64,000 nt of DNA from positions 372,001-436,000 of the forward strand of contig NZ_FNFN01000004.1 of assembly GCF_900101045.1 (NCBI RefSeq). Direction: 5' to 3'. Made by a program: the position numbers and the translations under genes. The notes below the pieces were generated by a model. That model was not told the DNA's origin. It saw only the letters and a program-made list of their open reading frames with translations, and did not search any database. This DNA comes from Nocardioides sp. YR527. Lineage in GTDB: Bacteria > Actinomycetota > Actinomycetes > Propionibacteriales > Nocardioidaceae. Below, in pieces: positions 33,822 through 42,792 of the stretch. Every line of letters begins with the position of its first letter. Position 1 is the first letter of the stretch.

Positions 33822-34562
33822 ATGAGTCTCGACGGTGCACCGGTTCTGGTCACGGGCGCGGGTCGCGGCCTCGGGCTGGCGATCTCCCGGCGCCTGGCCC
33901 AGGCCGGGGCCCGGGTGTGGCTCGCCGACATCCGCGAGGACTGGCTGGAGACGGCCGGTGCCACCCTCCGCGAGGAGGGCCACGACGTCTCGACCGTCCC
34001 GGTCGACGTCACCGACCACGCCTCGGTGCGGGCGATGGTGAAGGAGACCGGGCCGGTCCACGGCCTGGTCAACAACGCCGCCCGCGCCGACGGGGTCGGT
34101 GGCAAGCCGGTCCACGAGATCGACCCCGCCGAGTGGGACTCGCTGATGGCGGTCAACCTGCGTGGCCCGTGGCTGGTCAGCCGCGAGGTCGTCCCGGGGA
34201 TGATCGAGGCCGGCGGCGGCCGGGTGCTCAACATCGGCTCGGACTCGGCGCTCTACGGCTCGGCGAACCTCGCCCACTACATCGCCTCCAAGGGCGGTCT
34301 GGCGGCGCTGACCCGGGCGATGGCCCGGGACCTCGGCCCGTACGGGATCACCGTCAACACCCTCGCTGCCGGTCTGACGACCACCGAGGCCGCGCAGCAG
34401 ATCCCCGAGCACCGCCACCAGCTCTACCGCGACAACCGGGCGCTGACCCGGGACCAGGAGCCCGCCGACGTCGTCGGGGCCGCGGCCTTCCTGCTCGGCC
34501 CCGAGGCCGCGTACATCACCGGCCAGCAGCTCGTCGTCGACGGCGGCTTCGTCTTCCACTGA
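33822..34562 (+). CDS. Short-chain dehydrogenase/reductase, catalytically complete
   Basis: 246 residues. The coenzyme motif TGAGRGLG starts near residue 11, NNAA is at 84, and the catalytic set is S140, Y153 and K157 (AHYIASKGGL). The final ADVVGAAAFLLGPEAAYITG and QQLVVDGG segments are typical of FabG-like SDRs. It should oxidise or reduce an alcohol/keto group in the pathway. It is separated by three bases from the cupin gene and is followed after 11 bases by a second SDR. Confidence 0.9.
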   Translation: MSLDGAPVLVTGAGRGLGLAISRRLAQAGARVWLADIREDWLETAGATLREEGHDVSTVPVDVTDHASVRAMVKETGPVHGLVNNAARADGVGGKPVHEIDPAEWDSLMAVNLRGPWLVSREVVPGMIEAGGGRVLNIGSDSALYGSANLAHYIASKGGLAALTRAMARDLGPYGITVNTLAAGLTTTEAAQQIPEHRHQLYRDNRALTRDQEPADVVGAAAFLLGPEAAYITGQQLVVDGGFVFH

Positions 34563-34573
34563 CAGGACACACC

Positions 34574-35359
34574 ATGGACCTCCACCTCGCCGATCGCACC
34601 GTGCTCGTCACGGGCGGCAGCTCCGGCGTCGGCCTCGCGACCGTCGCCGCCCTCCTCGAGGAGGGCGCGAACGTGATCACCTGCGCCCGCCGTCTCGACG
34701 TGCTCGAGAAGGCGCTCGCCGACCTCGGCGCGCCGGCCGACCGGGTGCTCGCGATGGGCTGCGACGTACGCGACGCCGATCAGGTGAACGCGCTGGTCGA
34801 GGCGGGCGTGGCCCGGTTCGGCGGGATCGACGGGCTGGTCAACAACGCCGGCCAGTCCCGGATGCTCGGGCTGGACAAGGCGACCGTCGAGGACTTCCGC
34901 GACGAGCTCGACCTGAAGTTCGGTGGTGTCCTCAACGTGACCGGCGCCGCGCTTGCGCACCTGCGTGCCTCCGACGCCGCCGCGATCGTCACGATCAACG
35001 CGGTGCTCGCCCGCCAGCCCGAGCCGCGCCTGGTCACCACCTCGGCCGCGCGCGCCGGGCTGCTCAACCTGACCAAGTCGATGGCGTCGGAGTACGCACC
35101 CGACATCCGCGTCAACAGCGTCTGCCTCGGGCTGATCGACACCGGCCAGTGGCGTCGGCGCTTCGAGACGGACGAGCACGCGGACTCGTACGAGGCCTTC
35201 GAGCGTGAGCTCGCCGACGACCGCGGCATCTCGCTGGGCCGATTCGGCCGGGCCGAGGAGGTCGCCGCGATGGTCGTGACCCTGCTGTCCCCCCGCGCCT
35301 CGTACGTCACCGGTGCGGCGCTCGACGTGTGTGGCGGCGTTGCCCGCTATGTGGCCTGA
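34574..35359 (+). CDS. SDR family protein lacking the standard Tyr-Lys pair
   Basis: 261 residues from the ATG at 34574. TGGSSGVG (residue 13) and NNAG (90) show the normal SDR Rossmann fold. At the YxxxK position the sequence reads TTSAARAGLLNL, so T156 stands for Tyr and R160 for Lys. A related subgroup with SAAR in this place exists and may use other residues or another reaction. GGACAC lies upstream as a weak ribosome-binding site. It follows an intact SDR, so the two may do different steps or form a mixed complex. Confidence 0.86.
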   Translation: MDLHLADRTVLVTGGSSGVGLATVAALLEEGANVITCARRLDVLEKALADLGAPADRVLAMGCDVRDADQVNALVEAGVARFGGIDGLVNNAGQSRMLGLDKATVEDFRDELDLKFGGVLNVTGAALAHLRASDAAAIVTINAVLARQPEPRLVTTSAARAGLLNLTKSMASEYAPDIRVNSVCLGLIDTGQWRRRFETDEHADSYEAFERELADDRGISLGRFGRAEEVAAMVVTLLSPRASYVTGAALDVCGGVARYVA

Positions 35360-35369
35360 GGAGACCGAG

Positions 35370-37073
35370 ATGACCAACCTGACCACCGCCCCCGCACCCG
35401 ATGTGGTGACCTACGCCGACGGCGGCGACCTGCTCGTCGCGGTGCTCCGCGAGGTGGGCGTCGACACCGTCTTCGGCGTCATCTCCGTGCACAACCTGCC
35501 GCTCGTCGAGGCGGTCTCGCGCGAGCTGCGGTTCGTGCCGGTACGCCACGAGGCGAGCGCCGTCAACGCCGCCGACGGCTACGCCCGGGCGACCGGCGGC
35601 CTCGGCTGCGCCCTGACCAGCACCGGCACCGGCGCGGGCAACGCGGCCGGCTCGCTGGTCGAGTCGCTGAGCTCGGCCACCTCCGTGCTGCACGTGACCG
35701 GGCAGGTCGAGTCGGCCTACCTCGGCTCCGGACGCGGCTTCATCCATGAGACCAAGGACCAGCTCGGCATGCTCGAGGCGGTCTCGCTCGACGCGGTCTG
35801 CGTGCCCTCGCTCGAGGAGTCGGCCGGCATCCTGCGCGCCGCCGTCGACCGGGCCCTCGGCGGTCCCGGCCGGGCCGGTGGCCCGGTGAGCGTCGAGTGG
35901 CCCATCGACCTGCAGTACCTGCCGCAGCGTGAGGTCGTCACCCTGGTCGAGGAGTCCTCTGCCGAGCCGGGCCCCGGCGCTCCCGCGGGGATCGACGAGC
36001 TGATCGACCTTGTCGTCGCCGCCGAACGCCCGCTGATCTGGGCCGGTGGCGGCGTCGCCGAGGCCGGGGCGGCACTCACCGAGCTCATTGACGCCTGGGG
36101 CGCGGGATTGCTGACCTCCAACTCCGGCCGCGGCGCGGTCCCCGAGGACCACCTGCTCGTGGTGGGCAACTACGGCGCCACCCCTGGTGGCGGTGTGCTG
36201 CTCGCCGAGGCCGACCTGCTGCTCAGCATCGGCACCCACTTCCGCTCCAACGAGACCCGCGACTACGACCTCGTCCTGCCCGCGGTGCATGTCCAGGTCG
36301 ACCTCGATCCGGCCGCGCTCGGACGCGTCTTCCCGATCGCCGCCGGGGTGGCCGCGGACGCCCGTGACGTGCTCCCGTCCCTCACCGCCGCGGTCCGCCG
36401 CCGCGGCGCGGTCGCGGGGGAGTGGCGGGCCCGGGTGACGCGGGCACGCGAGGACGTACGCACCACCCAGCGCGAGGGGCTCGGCGACCACGCCGTGCTC
36501 GCCGACGCGCTGCGCTCCGCGCTGCCGCGCCGGTCGGTGCTCGCCCGCGACGTCACCATCGCGTCCTCGTCCTGGGGCAACCGACTCTTCGAGGTCTACG
36601 ACCCCCGTGACAACGTCTTCCCGCGCGGCGGCGGCATCGGCCAGGGGCTTGGCATGGGACTCGGTGCCGCGATGGGCCGTCCCGACGAGCCGACCGTGGT
36701 GATCGCCGGTGACGGCGGCCTGGCCGTACATCTCGGTGAGCTGCTCACGCTCGCCCAGGAACGGCCGTGGCTGGTGCTGCTGGTCTTCAACGACGGCGGC
36801 TACGGCGTGCTCCGCAACATGCAGGAGGCGCGCGGCGTGGACCGGGCCGGAGTCGACCTCACTACGCCCGACTTCGCCGCGCTCGCCGGCGCTCTCGGGC
36901 TCGACTACCAGCGGATCGGCACCGCCGCCGAGGCCGCGACCGAGCTCGAGCGGGCCGTCGCCCGGCGCGGACCGGTGCTGGTCGAGGTCGACCTGGCCTC
37001 CTTCGGCCCGATGCCGCGGCCGTTCACACCGCCGGTCAAGGTTCCCGACCCGACCACGAGGAGGTCGTCATGA
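35370..37073 (+). CDS. Thiamine pyrophosphate-dependent enzyme (acetolactate synthase/benzoylformate decarboxylase-like)
   Basis: 567 residues from the ATG at 35370, preceded by GAGGAGA; an earlier in-frame start at 35313 lies inside the SDR gene. The catalytic Glu of the PYR domain lies in VPVRHEASAVNAADGYARAT near residue 60. The PP domain has the metal motif GDGGLAVHLGELLTLAQ followed by NDGGYGVL. A central FAD/Rossmann-like domain is present. Family members decarboxylate 2-oxo acids or join or split C-C bonds. The product may be an aldehyde for the upstream aldehyde dehydrogenase. The stop overlaps the next ATG. Confidence 0.88.
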   Translation: MTNLTTAPAPDVVTYADGGDLLVAVLREVGVDTVFGVISVHNLPLVEAVSRELRFVPVRHEASAVNAADGYARATGGLGCALTSTGTGAGNAAGSLVESLSSATSVLHVTGQVESAYLGSGRGFIHETKDQLGMLEAVSLDAVCVPSLEESAGILRAAVDRALGGPGRAGGPVSVEWPIDLQYLPQREVVTLVEESSAEPGPGAPAGIDELIDLVVAAERPLIWAGGGVAEAGAALTELIDAWGAGLLTSNSGRGAVPEDHLLVVGNYGATPGGGVLLAEADLLLSIGTHFRSNETRDYDLVLPAVHVQVDLDPAALGRVFPIAAGVAADARDVLPSLTAAVRRRGAVAGEWRARVTRAREDVRTTQREGLGDHAVLADALRSALPRRSVLARDVTIASSSWGNRLFEVYDPRDNVFPRGGGIGQGLGMGLGAAMGRPDEPTVVIAGDGGLAVHLGELLTLAQERPWLVLLVFNDGGYGVLRNMQEARGVDRAGVDLTTPDFAALAGALGLDYQRIGTAAEAATELERAVARRGPVLVEVDLASFGPMPRPFTPPVKVPDPTTRRSS

Positions 37074-38032
37074 GTGCCGCCACCGAGGAGCAGGAGCTGG
37101 AGCTCCTGGTCAAGCAGATGACCCTGGAGGCCGACGGCGTACTGTCGCTGCGGCTCGTCCACCCCGACGGCCACGAGCTGCCGGAATGGAGCCCGGGCGC
37201 CCACGTCGACCTGACCCTGAAGGGGTCGCTGGTGCGGCAGTACTCGCTGTGCGGCGACCCCGCCGACCGGAGTGGCTACAGGGTCGCGGTGCTGCGCGAG
37301 CAGGCCGCCCTCGGCGGCTCCGAGTACGTCCACGAAGGCCTGCGCCCCGGCCACCGCCTCCGGGTGGTCGGCCCCCGCAACAACTTCGACTTCCTGCCCG
37401 CCAAGCGGTACGTCTTCGTCGCCGGAGGCATCGGGATCACCCCGCTGCTCGCGATGCTGACCGAGGCCGAGCGCCAGGGCACCGACTGGGAGCTGTGGTA
37501 CGGCGGCCGCCGCGAGGACTCGATGGCGTTCCTCGACGAGCTGGCCGCGTACAAGGACCGGGTGCGGGTCATCCCGGAGGAGACCCACGGCCGGCTCGAC
37601 CTCGCCGCCGCGCTGCCGACGCCCGACCCGGGCACGCTGGTCTACTGCTGTGGACCCGAGGGGCTGCTGGCCGCCGTCGAGGAGCACGCCGCCGGCTGGC
37701 CCGAAGGGACGCTCCAGGTCGAGCGCTTCAAGGCCAAGCAGATCGACGTCGACCCCGACGGCGAGCAGCCGATCGCCGTCGACTGCCGACGCTCGGGCCG
37801 GGTCGTACAGGTGCCTGCCGACGTACCGGTCATCGACGCCCTCGAGGGCGCCGGGATCACGGTCTCGAGCTCCTGTCGCGACGGCATCTGCGGCACCTGC
37901 GAGACGAAGGTGCTGGCCGGCACCCCCGACCACCGCGACTCCCTGCTCAGTGACACCGAGCAGGCGGCCGGAACCACCATGATGATCTGCGTCTCCCGGG
38001 CGCGGACCCCCGAGCTGGCGCTCGACATCTGA
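37070..38032 (+). CDS. Ferredoxin reductase, phthalate dioxygenase reductase/VanB type
   Basis: 320 residues from the ATG at 37070 (ATGA overlap). Order of domains is that of the PDR/VanB class: flavin domain with RQYSLCGDP, NAD-binding domain with VAGGIGITPLLAML and CCGPEGLL, then a C-terminal plant-type [2Fe-2S] domain with SSSCRDGICGTCETKVLAG, and a last Cys near MMICVSRA. It passes electrons from NAD(P)H to the Rieske oxygenase encoded at 38304. The RQYS motif suggests FMN. The intervening small gene is shared by the same transcript. Confidence 0.93.
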   Translation: MSAATEEQELELLVKQMTLEADGVLSLRLVHPDGHELPEWSPGAHVDLTLKGSLVRQYSLCGDPADRSGYRVAVLREQAALGGSEYVHEGLRPGHRLRVVGPRNNFDFLPAKRYVFVAGGIGITPLLAMLTEAERQGTDWELWYGGRREDSMAFLDELAAYKDRVRVIPEETHGRLDLAAALPTPDPGTLVYCCGPEGLLAAVEEHAAGWPEGTLQVERFKAKQIDVDPDGEQPIAVDCRRSGRVVQVPADVPVIDALEGAGITVSSSCRDGICGTCETKVLAGTPDHRDSLLSDTEQAAGTTMMICVSRARTPELALDI

Positions 38033-38069
38033 CGCGCCGCATCGACTGCACACGAGGGAGAACACAGCA

Positions 38070-38300
38070 ATGGGCTATCTAGCGCCGATCCAGGCGGCCG
38101 TCACCGAGACGACCCCGTGGGAGACCAAGCTCGCCGGTGCCATCGAAGAGGTCTTCGGCGGCGGACGGCACGACCTGCCGGGTCTCGTCGACGGGCTCAA
38201 CGAGCTCGGCATCCCGGCCCCCGGCGGCGGTCAGTGGACCGCCGAGGGATTCACGACAGCGATCGCCGAGCTCGCCGCGGCGGGGAAGCAGGAGGACTGA
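38070..38300 (+). CDS. Small protein between reductase and Rieske oxygenase, recombinase-like HTH domain type
   Basis: 76 residues with GAGGGAG upstream of the ATG at 38070. The sequence has helical stretches (ETKLAGAIEEVFGGG, LPGLVDGLNELGIPAP) and then GGQWTAEGFTTAIAELAA, a pattern like the DNA-recognition helix of the recombinase domain where (G)xxW(T/S)xxxV is usual. Such short proteins are sometimes labelled recombinase-like HTH next to Rieske oxygenases. No recombinase is near, so a role tied to the oxygenase, or regulation, is more likely. The Rieske gene starts after three bases. Confidence 0.68.
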   Translation: MGYLAPIQAAVTETTPWETKLAGAIEEVFGGGRHDLPGLVDGLNELGIPAPGGGQWTAEGFTTAIAELAAAGKQED

Positions 38301-38303
38301 GCC

Positions 38304-39371
38304 ATGGGACCGATGGTGAAACGACAGCTGAGCGCGGAGCAGATCCTCGCGACCGGCCTGCGCAACCAGTGGTACGCGATCTGCCCCTCCGAGATGGTGC
38401 CGCAGGGCGGCGTCCACAAGGTGCGCCGGCTCGGGATCGACTGGGTGCTGTTCCGGGAGTCCGACGGCACCCTGCGGATGCTCGAGGACCGCTGCCCCCA
38501 CCGCGGCGCGCCGCTCTCGCAGGGCCAGCACCTCGGTAGCAAGATCGCCTGCGCCTACCACGGTGTCCAGGTCGACGGCACCGGCAAGGTCGTCTCGGTG
38601 CCCGGCCTGCCCGGCTGCAACCTGGAGGGCAAGACGCTGGTCCCCAGCCCGCCGCTGCAGGAGCTGGGCGGCGCGATCCTCGCCTACATCGGCGACGAGC
38701 AGCACCCCGACCCCGCCCCGGTCGCGCTGCCCGACCCGCTGGTCGACGAGGAGATCTCCTCCTTCCTCTGCTACGCCGAGTGGGACACCCCGTGGCGCTA
38801 CGCCATGGAGAACCTCCTCGACCCGATGCACGGGGCCTTCCTGCACCGCGAGTCGCACTCGATGTTCGGGGGTGACGTCGAGGCGAGGTTCCGGATCCGC
38901 GAGACCGACCGCGGGTTCTTCTTCGAGAAGACCGACCAGCGTGGCGTGAACTTCGACTGGGTCGAGTTCTGCCGTACCGGCATCGACTGGGTCGACCTCT
39001 CCATCCCGTACCCGCCGACCGCCGGCCCCGGCGGCTCGTTCGGCATCGTCGGCATGGGCACCCCGATCGACGCGGGCACCACTGCGGTGTTCTTCTGGCG
39101 CTACCGCAAGGTCAGCGGCTGGGAGCGCGACGTGTGGCGCTTCCTCTACCGGACCAAGCTCGAGGCCCGCCACTGGCACGTGCTCGAGCAGGACCGGGTC
39201 ATGCTCGAGGCGATGGCCGAGGACGCCGACCAGGCCGAGAACCTCTACCAGCACGACCTCGGTGTGGTCCGGCTGCGGCGGCTCTACAAGAAGCTCGCCG
39301 AGGAGCAGGCGGCAGCACTCGCGCCTTCGCCTTCACCGTCACCTGAGCCGGTACCGGCCGGGCGCGCATGA
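38304..39371 (+). CDS. Rieske non-heme iron oxygenase, oxygenase component
   Basis: 355 residues. The Rieske [2Fe-2S] ligands are C64-x-H66 (EDRCPHRGAPL) and C83-xx-H86 (ACAYHG). The mononuclear iron ligands lie in ENLLDPMHGAFLHRESH: H176 and H181, with D173 as the bridging Asp. Length and layout fit the single-component type used with a VanB/PDR reductase (O-demethylases, phenylpropionate or phthalate group). It probably carries out the first attack on the substrate. A second ATG at 38313 is possible. The Pro/Ser-rich tail may be an artefact of a late stop. Confidence 0.92.
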   Translation: MGPMVKRQLSAEQILATGLRNQWYAICPSEMVPQGGVHKVRRLGIDWVLFRESDGTLRMLEDRCPHRGAPLSQGQHLGSKIACAYHGVQVDGTGKVVSVPGLPGCNLEGKTLVPSPPLQELGGAILAYIGDEQHPDPAPVALPDPLVDEEISSFLCYAEWDTPWRYAMENLLDPMHGAFLHRESHSMFGGDVEARFRIRETDRGFFFEKTDQRGVNFDWVEFCRTGIDWVDLSIPYPPTAGPGGSFGIVGMGTPIDAGTTAVFFWRYRKVSGWERDVWRFLYRTKLEARHWHVLEQDRVMLEAMAEDADQAENLYQHDLGVVRLRRLYKKLAEEQAAALAPSPSPSPEPVPAGRA

Positions 39372-39402
39372 GGCGAGCCCGGCCGGCCCTGCCGGAGAGG
39401 GA

Positions 39403-40944
39403 TCAGCGGACCGGAGCGCCCGGCCCGAGCGGGATCCCGAGCGCCCACCACAGGAAGAACAGGGCAGTCCAGGCCAGGCTCATCGCGATCGCCAGCGGCA
39501 GCGTGTAGGAGGCGAGGGTGCCGATGCCGGCGTCCTTGCGGTAGCGCTGCAGGAAGCCGAGGGCCATCACGAAGTACGGGCTCATCGGGGTGATCGCGGT
39601 GGAGCCGGAGTCGGCGATCCGGAAGAGCGCCTGGGTGGTCTCCGGCGGCACCGAGAGCAGCATCAGCATCGGCACCAGGACCGGCGCGGCGATGGACCAC
39701 ATCGCCGAGCCGCTGGTGACCATGATGTTGACGACGCTGAGCAGCGCCAGGACGAGCAGGAAGACCACCCACACCGGGATGTTGCTGGTCTCCAGGGCCT
39801 CGGCGGAGTTGACCGCGAGCACGTCACCGAGGTGGGACCACTCGAAGTACGCCAGGAACTGCGCGATCGCGAAGAAGAGCACGAGCACCGGCGCCATCTG
39901 CTTGATCCCCTGGCCCATCAGCGCCGGTACGTCGCCGGCCTTGGTGATCGAACCGGACAGCGTGCCGTACACGGTGCCGGCGAGGCCGAAGAGCACCGCG
40001 ACGATCGCGGCGATGCCGGTGAGGAACGGCGACTCGGTCAGCGACCCGTCCTCGCCGCGCAGGGGAGAGGACGGCGGGATCACGACGGCGGCGACGACCA
40101 CGATCGCGACCAGCAGGCTCACCAGGGACCAGCGCAGCGCCCGGCGCTCGCGGCCGTCGAGCTCGAGCGTGCCGAAGTCGCCGTCGTCGGCATCCTCGTC
40201 GGCGTCGAGGTCGGGCCGCTTGGAGAGGACGAACTTGGTCATCAGGGTGATCACCGCGGCCAGCAGCAGCGAGGAGGCGATGTTGAAGAACCAGTTGCTG
40301 ACGGGGGAGACGTACGCACTCTCGTCGACGATCTGGGCCGCGGCGGTGGTGATGCCGGCGAAGATCGCGTCGTTGGGCGTGGGGATCGGGCTGGCGTCGT
40401 ACCCGCTGGCGATCGCGGTGTAGGCGACCACGATCCCGAGGATCGGCGAGCGCCCCACGGCCCGGAAGGCGAGCCCGCCGAGCGGGACCAGGATGATGTA
40501 CGCAGCGGCCGAGGCCACGTGGGCGACGGTTCCGGTGAACGCGACGGCGAAGACCACCCAGCCGACGGGCACCCGGGAGATGCCGGTCTTCATCGCGGCG
40601 GTGAGGAAACCGGTGCGCTCGGCGACGGCGACGCCCATGATGACCACGACGATGGTCGCCATCGGCGGGAACTCGGCGAAGTTGGAGACCATCGTCGAGA
40701 CCGCCATCGCCAGGCCCTCTCCGCTGAGCAGGCTCTGGACGACGACCTCCTCCCCGTCGCTGGGGGAGATGACCGAGACGCCGGCGGCGGCACAGATCGC
40801 GCTGATCACGGCGAGGATCGCGGCGAGGATCCAGAAGAGCCAGAACGGGTGGGGGAGGGCGTTGCCGACGCGCTCGACGACGCCCATGGCGCGGATGATC
40901 CAGGGCAGTCTCTCGCTGCTGGTGGGGGTTGCGGTGCTGGTCAT
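39403..40944 (-). CDS. AbgT family transporter
   Basis: 513 residues from the ATG at 40944. About 11-13 membrane helices and characteristic segments are seen: NALPHPFWLFWILAAILAVI at the start, YTAIASGYDASPIPTPNDAI in the middle, and the second repeat with ADSGSTAITPMSPYFVM. The family takes up p-aminobenzoyl-glutamate or exports sulfonamides. Here it follows the esterase on the same strand by five bases and converges on the Rieske gene. It may move an amide- or ester-linked aromatic substrate for the cluster, which is speculation. Confidence 0.88.
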   Translation of the reverse strand: MTSTATPTSSERLPWIIRAMGVVERVGNALPHPFWLFWILAAILAVISAICAAAGVSVISPSDGEEVVVQSLLSGEGLAMAVSTMVSNFAEFPPMATIVVVIMGVAVAERTGFLTAAMKTGISRVPVGWVVFAVAFTGTVAHVASAAAYIILVPLGGLAFRAVGRSPILGIVVAYTAIASGYDASPIPTPNDAIFAGITTAAAQIVDESAYVSPVSNWFFNIASSLLLAAVITLMTKFVLSKRPDLDADEDADDGDFGTLELDGRERRALRWSLVSLLVAIVVVAAVVIPPSSPLRGEDGSLTESPFLTGIAAIVAVLFGLAGTVYGTLSGSITKAGDVPALMGQGIKQMAPVLVLFFAIAQFLAYFEWSHLGDVLAVNSAEALETSNIPVWVVFLLVLALLSVVNIMVTSGSAMWSIAAPVLVPMLMLLSVPPETTQALFRIADSGSTAITPMSPYFVMALGFLQRYRKDAGIGTLASYTLPLAIAMSLAWTALFFLWWALGIPLGPGAPVR

Positions 40945-40949
40945 GTCAG

Positions 40950-41924
40950 TCACCCTTCGCTGGTGAGGCGGTGGCGGGAGAAGAAGTCCCAGATCACCGT
41001 CGCGGACTCGATGGTGTGGGTGACGTGGCCGCCACCGGAGTAGATGTCGCCGCCCGGCCAGACGTGGCCCCCGCCGGCGACGGCTACGTGCTGGACCTCG
41101 GCGTCCTGGTCGCATCCGGTCCACCGGGTGGTCGCGATGTCGCGGCGGGTGCGGGTGGTGGAGGTGGTGCAGCCGTTGTGCTCGGCCCAGCCCTGCACCC
41201 ACTCGGGGATCGCGGGCAGGTCCCGGTCGGCGTCGCCCGCGTAGGGGATGGTCGCGTCGGCGACACCGTGGATCTCCAGGATCGGCGTCGGTGGCGCCTC
41301 TGCGCAGCCGGTCCGGGTGCCCGGGTAGAGCGCCGGGGCGACCGGGGCGACGGCCGCGAAGGTGTCCGGCAGCTGGCAGGCGAGGAGTGCGGCCAGGCCG
41401 GCGCCGTTGGACTTACCGGTGGCATAGACGCGGGTCGTGTCGATGCAGTGGTCGGCCTCGATCGCGGCGAGCAGGTCGCGGGTGAAGGCGACGTCGTCGA
41501 CGTCCGGGGCCTCGTACGGTGCGCCCTGCCAGGCCTTGCGGTAGCCGGACCCGGTGCCGATCGCACCGTCGGGGTAGGCGACCACGGCCGGGAGGTCGGA
41601 GAGCTCGGAGAAGCCCTCGACCTCGACGCCGGTGCTGCCGCGGCCGTGGAAGGCGAGGATCAGCGGCCAGTCGTCGCGGCGGTCGTAGCCCTCGGGCAGG
41701 CGCAGCACGTAGCTGCGCTCGAGGTCTCCGCTGGTCAGCTCGTACTTCTGGCTGCTGTCGGGCTCTTGGTCCGTGGGCTTGGCACAGCGCGTCGTCTCGC
41801 CGGCCGCACGGTCCGGGGCCGAGGTCGAGGTCAGCGCGGTGGTCGCGGTCGGGGCCAGGGACAGCGCGGCCACGGCGGCGACCGCGGCTGCCGGCGCCAG
41901 CAGGCGGAGGTGTCGTGGGGACAT
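40950..41924 (-). CDS. Secreted PHB depolymerase/feruloyl esterase-like hydrolase (LpqC type)
   Basis: 324 residues from the ATG at 41924 with AAAGGAG upstream. A signal peptide is clear (LLAPAAAVAAVAALSLAPTA). The catalytic domain has LILAFHGRGSTG, the nucleophile S172 in GKSNGAG, an acid in IHGVADATIPY and a His in GGGHVWPGG. Cys pairs suggest an exported protein. The family cleaves polyhydroxybutyrate or ferulic esters. Position next to the AbgT transporter and the aromatic cluster is consistent with release of an aromatic acid outside the cell. Confidence 0.85.
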   Translation of the reverse strand: MSPRHLRLLAPAAAVAAVAALSLAPTATTALTSTSAPDRAAGETTRCAKPTDQEPDSSQKYELTSGDLERSYVLRLPEGYDRRDDWPLILAFHGRGSTGVEVEGFSELSDLPAVVAYPDGAIGTGSGYRKAWQGAPYEAPDVDDVAFTRDLLAAIEADHCIDTTRVYATGKSNGAGLAALLACQLPDTFAAVAPVAPALYPGTRTGCAEAPPTPILEIHGVADATIPYAGDADRDLPAIPEWVQGWAEHNGCTTSTTRTRRDIATTRWTGCDQDAEVQHVAVAGGGHVWPGGDIYSGGGHVTHTIESATVIWDFFSRHRLTSEG

Positions 41925-42030
41925 GTCGTGCTCCTTTCGGGGCATCATCTGGGGGGCATGAGGGTGTGCTGGATCGCCCGGCGACGCGGTGCGCGTCCCG
42001 GTCGGGTCCCGAGCTGGAGGGGCGGGTGGC

Positions 42031-42792
42031 CTAGGTGTCGAGCCACTCCTTGATGAAGGCGACGAGGCGGTCGGTCGCCTCGGCGAGGATCGCGCGGCCG
42101 TCCTCGGCGGTGGCGCGACGCGGGTCGCCGAGCACACCGGTGGGGGAGAGCCGGTCGTAGGGGAGCGCCACGGCGGGATGGCTCACCGAGCGGGCCAGCC
42201 GGGCGAACGGGTCGAGCTGGTCGGGCGCGGTCGTGCCCGGGGCGAGCAGTTCCTGACGTACGAGATGAGGGGCGATGTGCAGCATCTGGGCGGTCTCGGC
42301 CTCGCCGCTGTGACCGGAGACCGGGCTGAGCTCCATCGTGGCCACGGCGTCCCTGGCCAGGACGGTGACCGGCGCCCAGGCGAGCTCGAGCTCGGGGCGG
42401 TCGCGCAGCAGCTCCTGGGCCAGGGTGCCGAGGGTGGCGTTGTTGCCGCCGTGCCCGGTCACCACCAGGAACCGGCGCCAGCCGTGAGCGGCCAGCGACT
42501 CGACGTACTCACGTACGACGGCGGCGAACAGCGCCGGGCGCAGGCTCACCGTGCCGGCGAAGGCCTGATGGTGGGGCGAGACGCCGACCGGTACGCCCGG
42601 ACCGATGACGACCTTGCCGGGGAGGGCCTCGGCCACCGCGTCGGCGAGGGCCTCGGCGCGGATCTGGTCGGTGGCCAGGGGTAGTCCGGCACCGTGCTGC
42701 TCGAACGCGCCGACGGGGATGACCACGACCGTCCCGCTCTCGGCGGCCGCCGCGGCCTCGAGGGTGGTCATCTCCGCGAGCTTCGCGGTCAT
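42031..42792 (-). CDS. Creatininase family amidohydrolase
   Basis: 253 residues. The metal set of creatininase is visible as E31 and H33 (GAFEQHGAGLPL), D42 (ATDQIRAEALA) and the later VTGHGGNNATLG with His. The family hydrolyses creatinine and other cyclic or simple amides, and includes MftE. There is no mycofactocin set here. It overlaps its FadR-type regulator by four bases (ATGA). The gene probably acts with the esterase and transporter downstream; 106 bp lie between. Confidence 0.85.
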   Translation of the reverse strand: MTAKLAEMTTLEAAAAAESGTVVVIPVGAFEQHGAGLPLATDQIRAEALADAVAEALPGKVVIGPGVPVGVSPHHQAFAGTVSLRPALFAAVVREYVESLAAHGWRRFLVVTGHGGNNATLGTLAQELLRDRPELELAWAPVTVLARDAVATMELSPVSGHSGEAETAQMLHIAPHLVRQELLAPGTTAPDQLDPFARLARSVSHPAVALPYDRLSPTGVLGDPRRATAEDGRAILAEATDRLVAFIKEWLDT

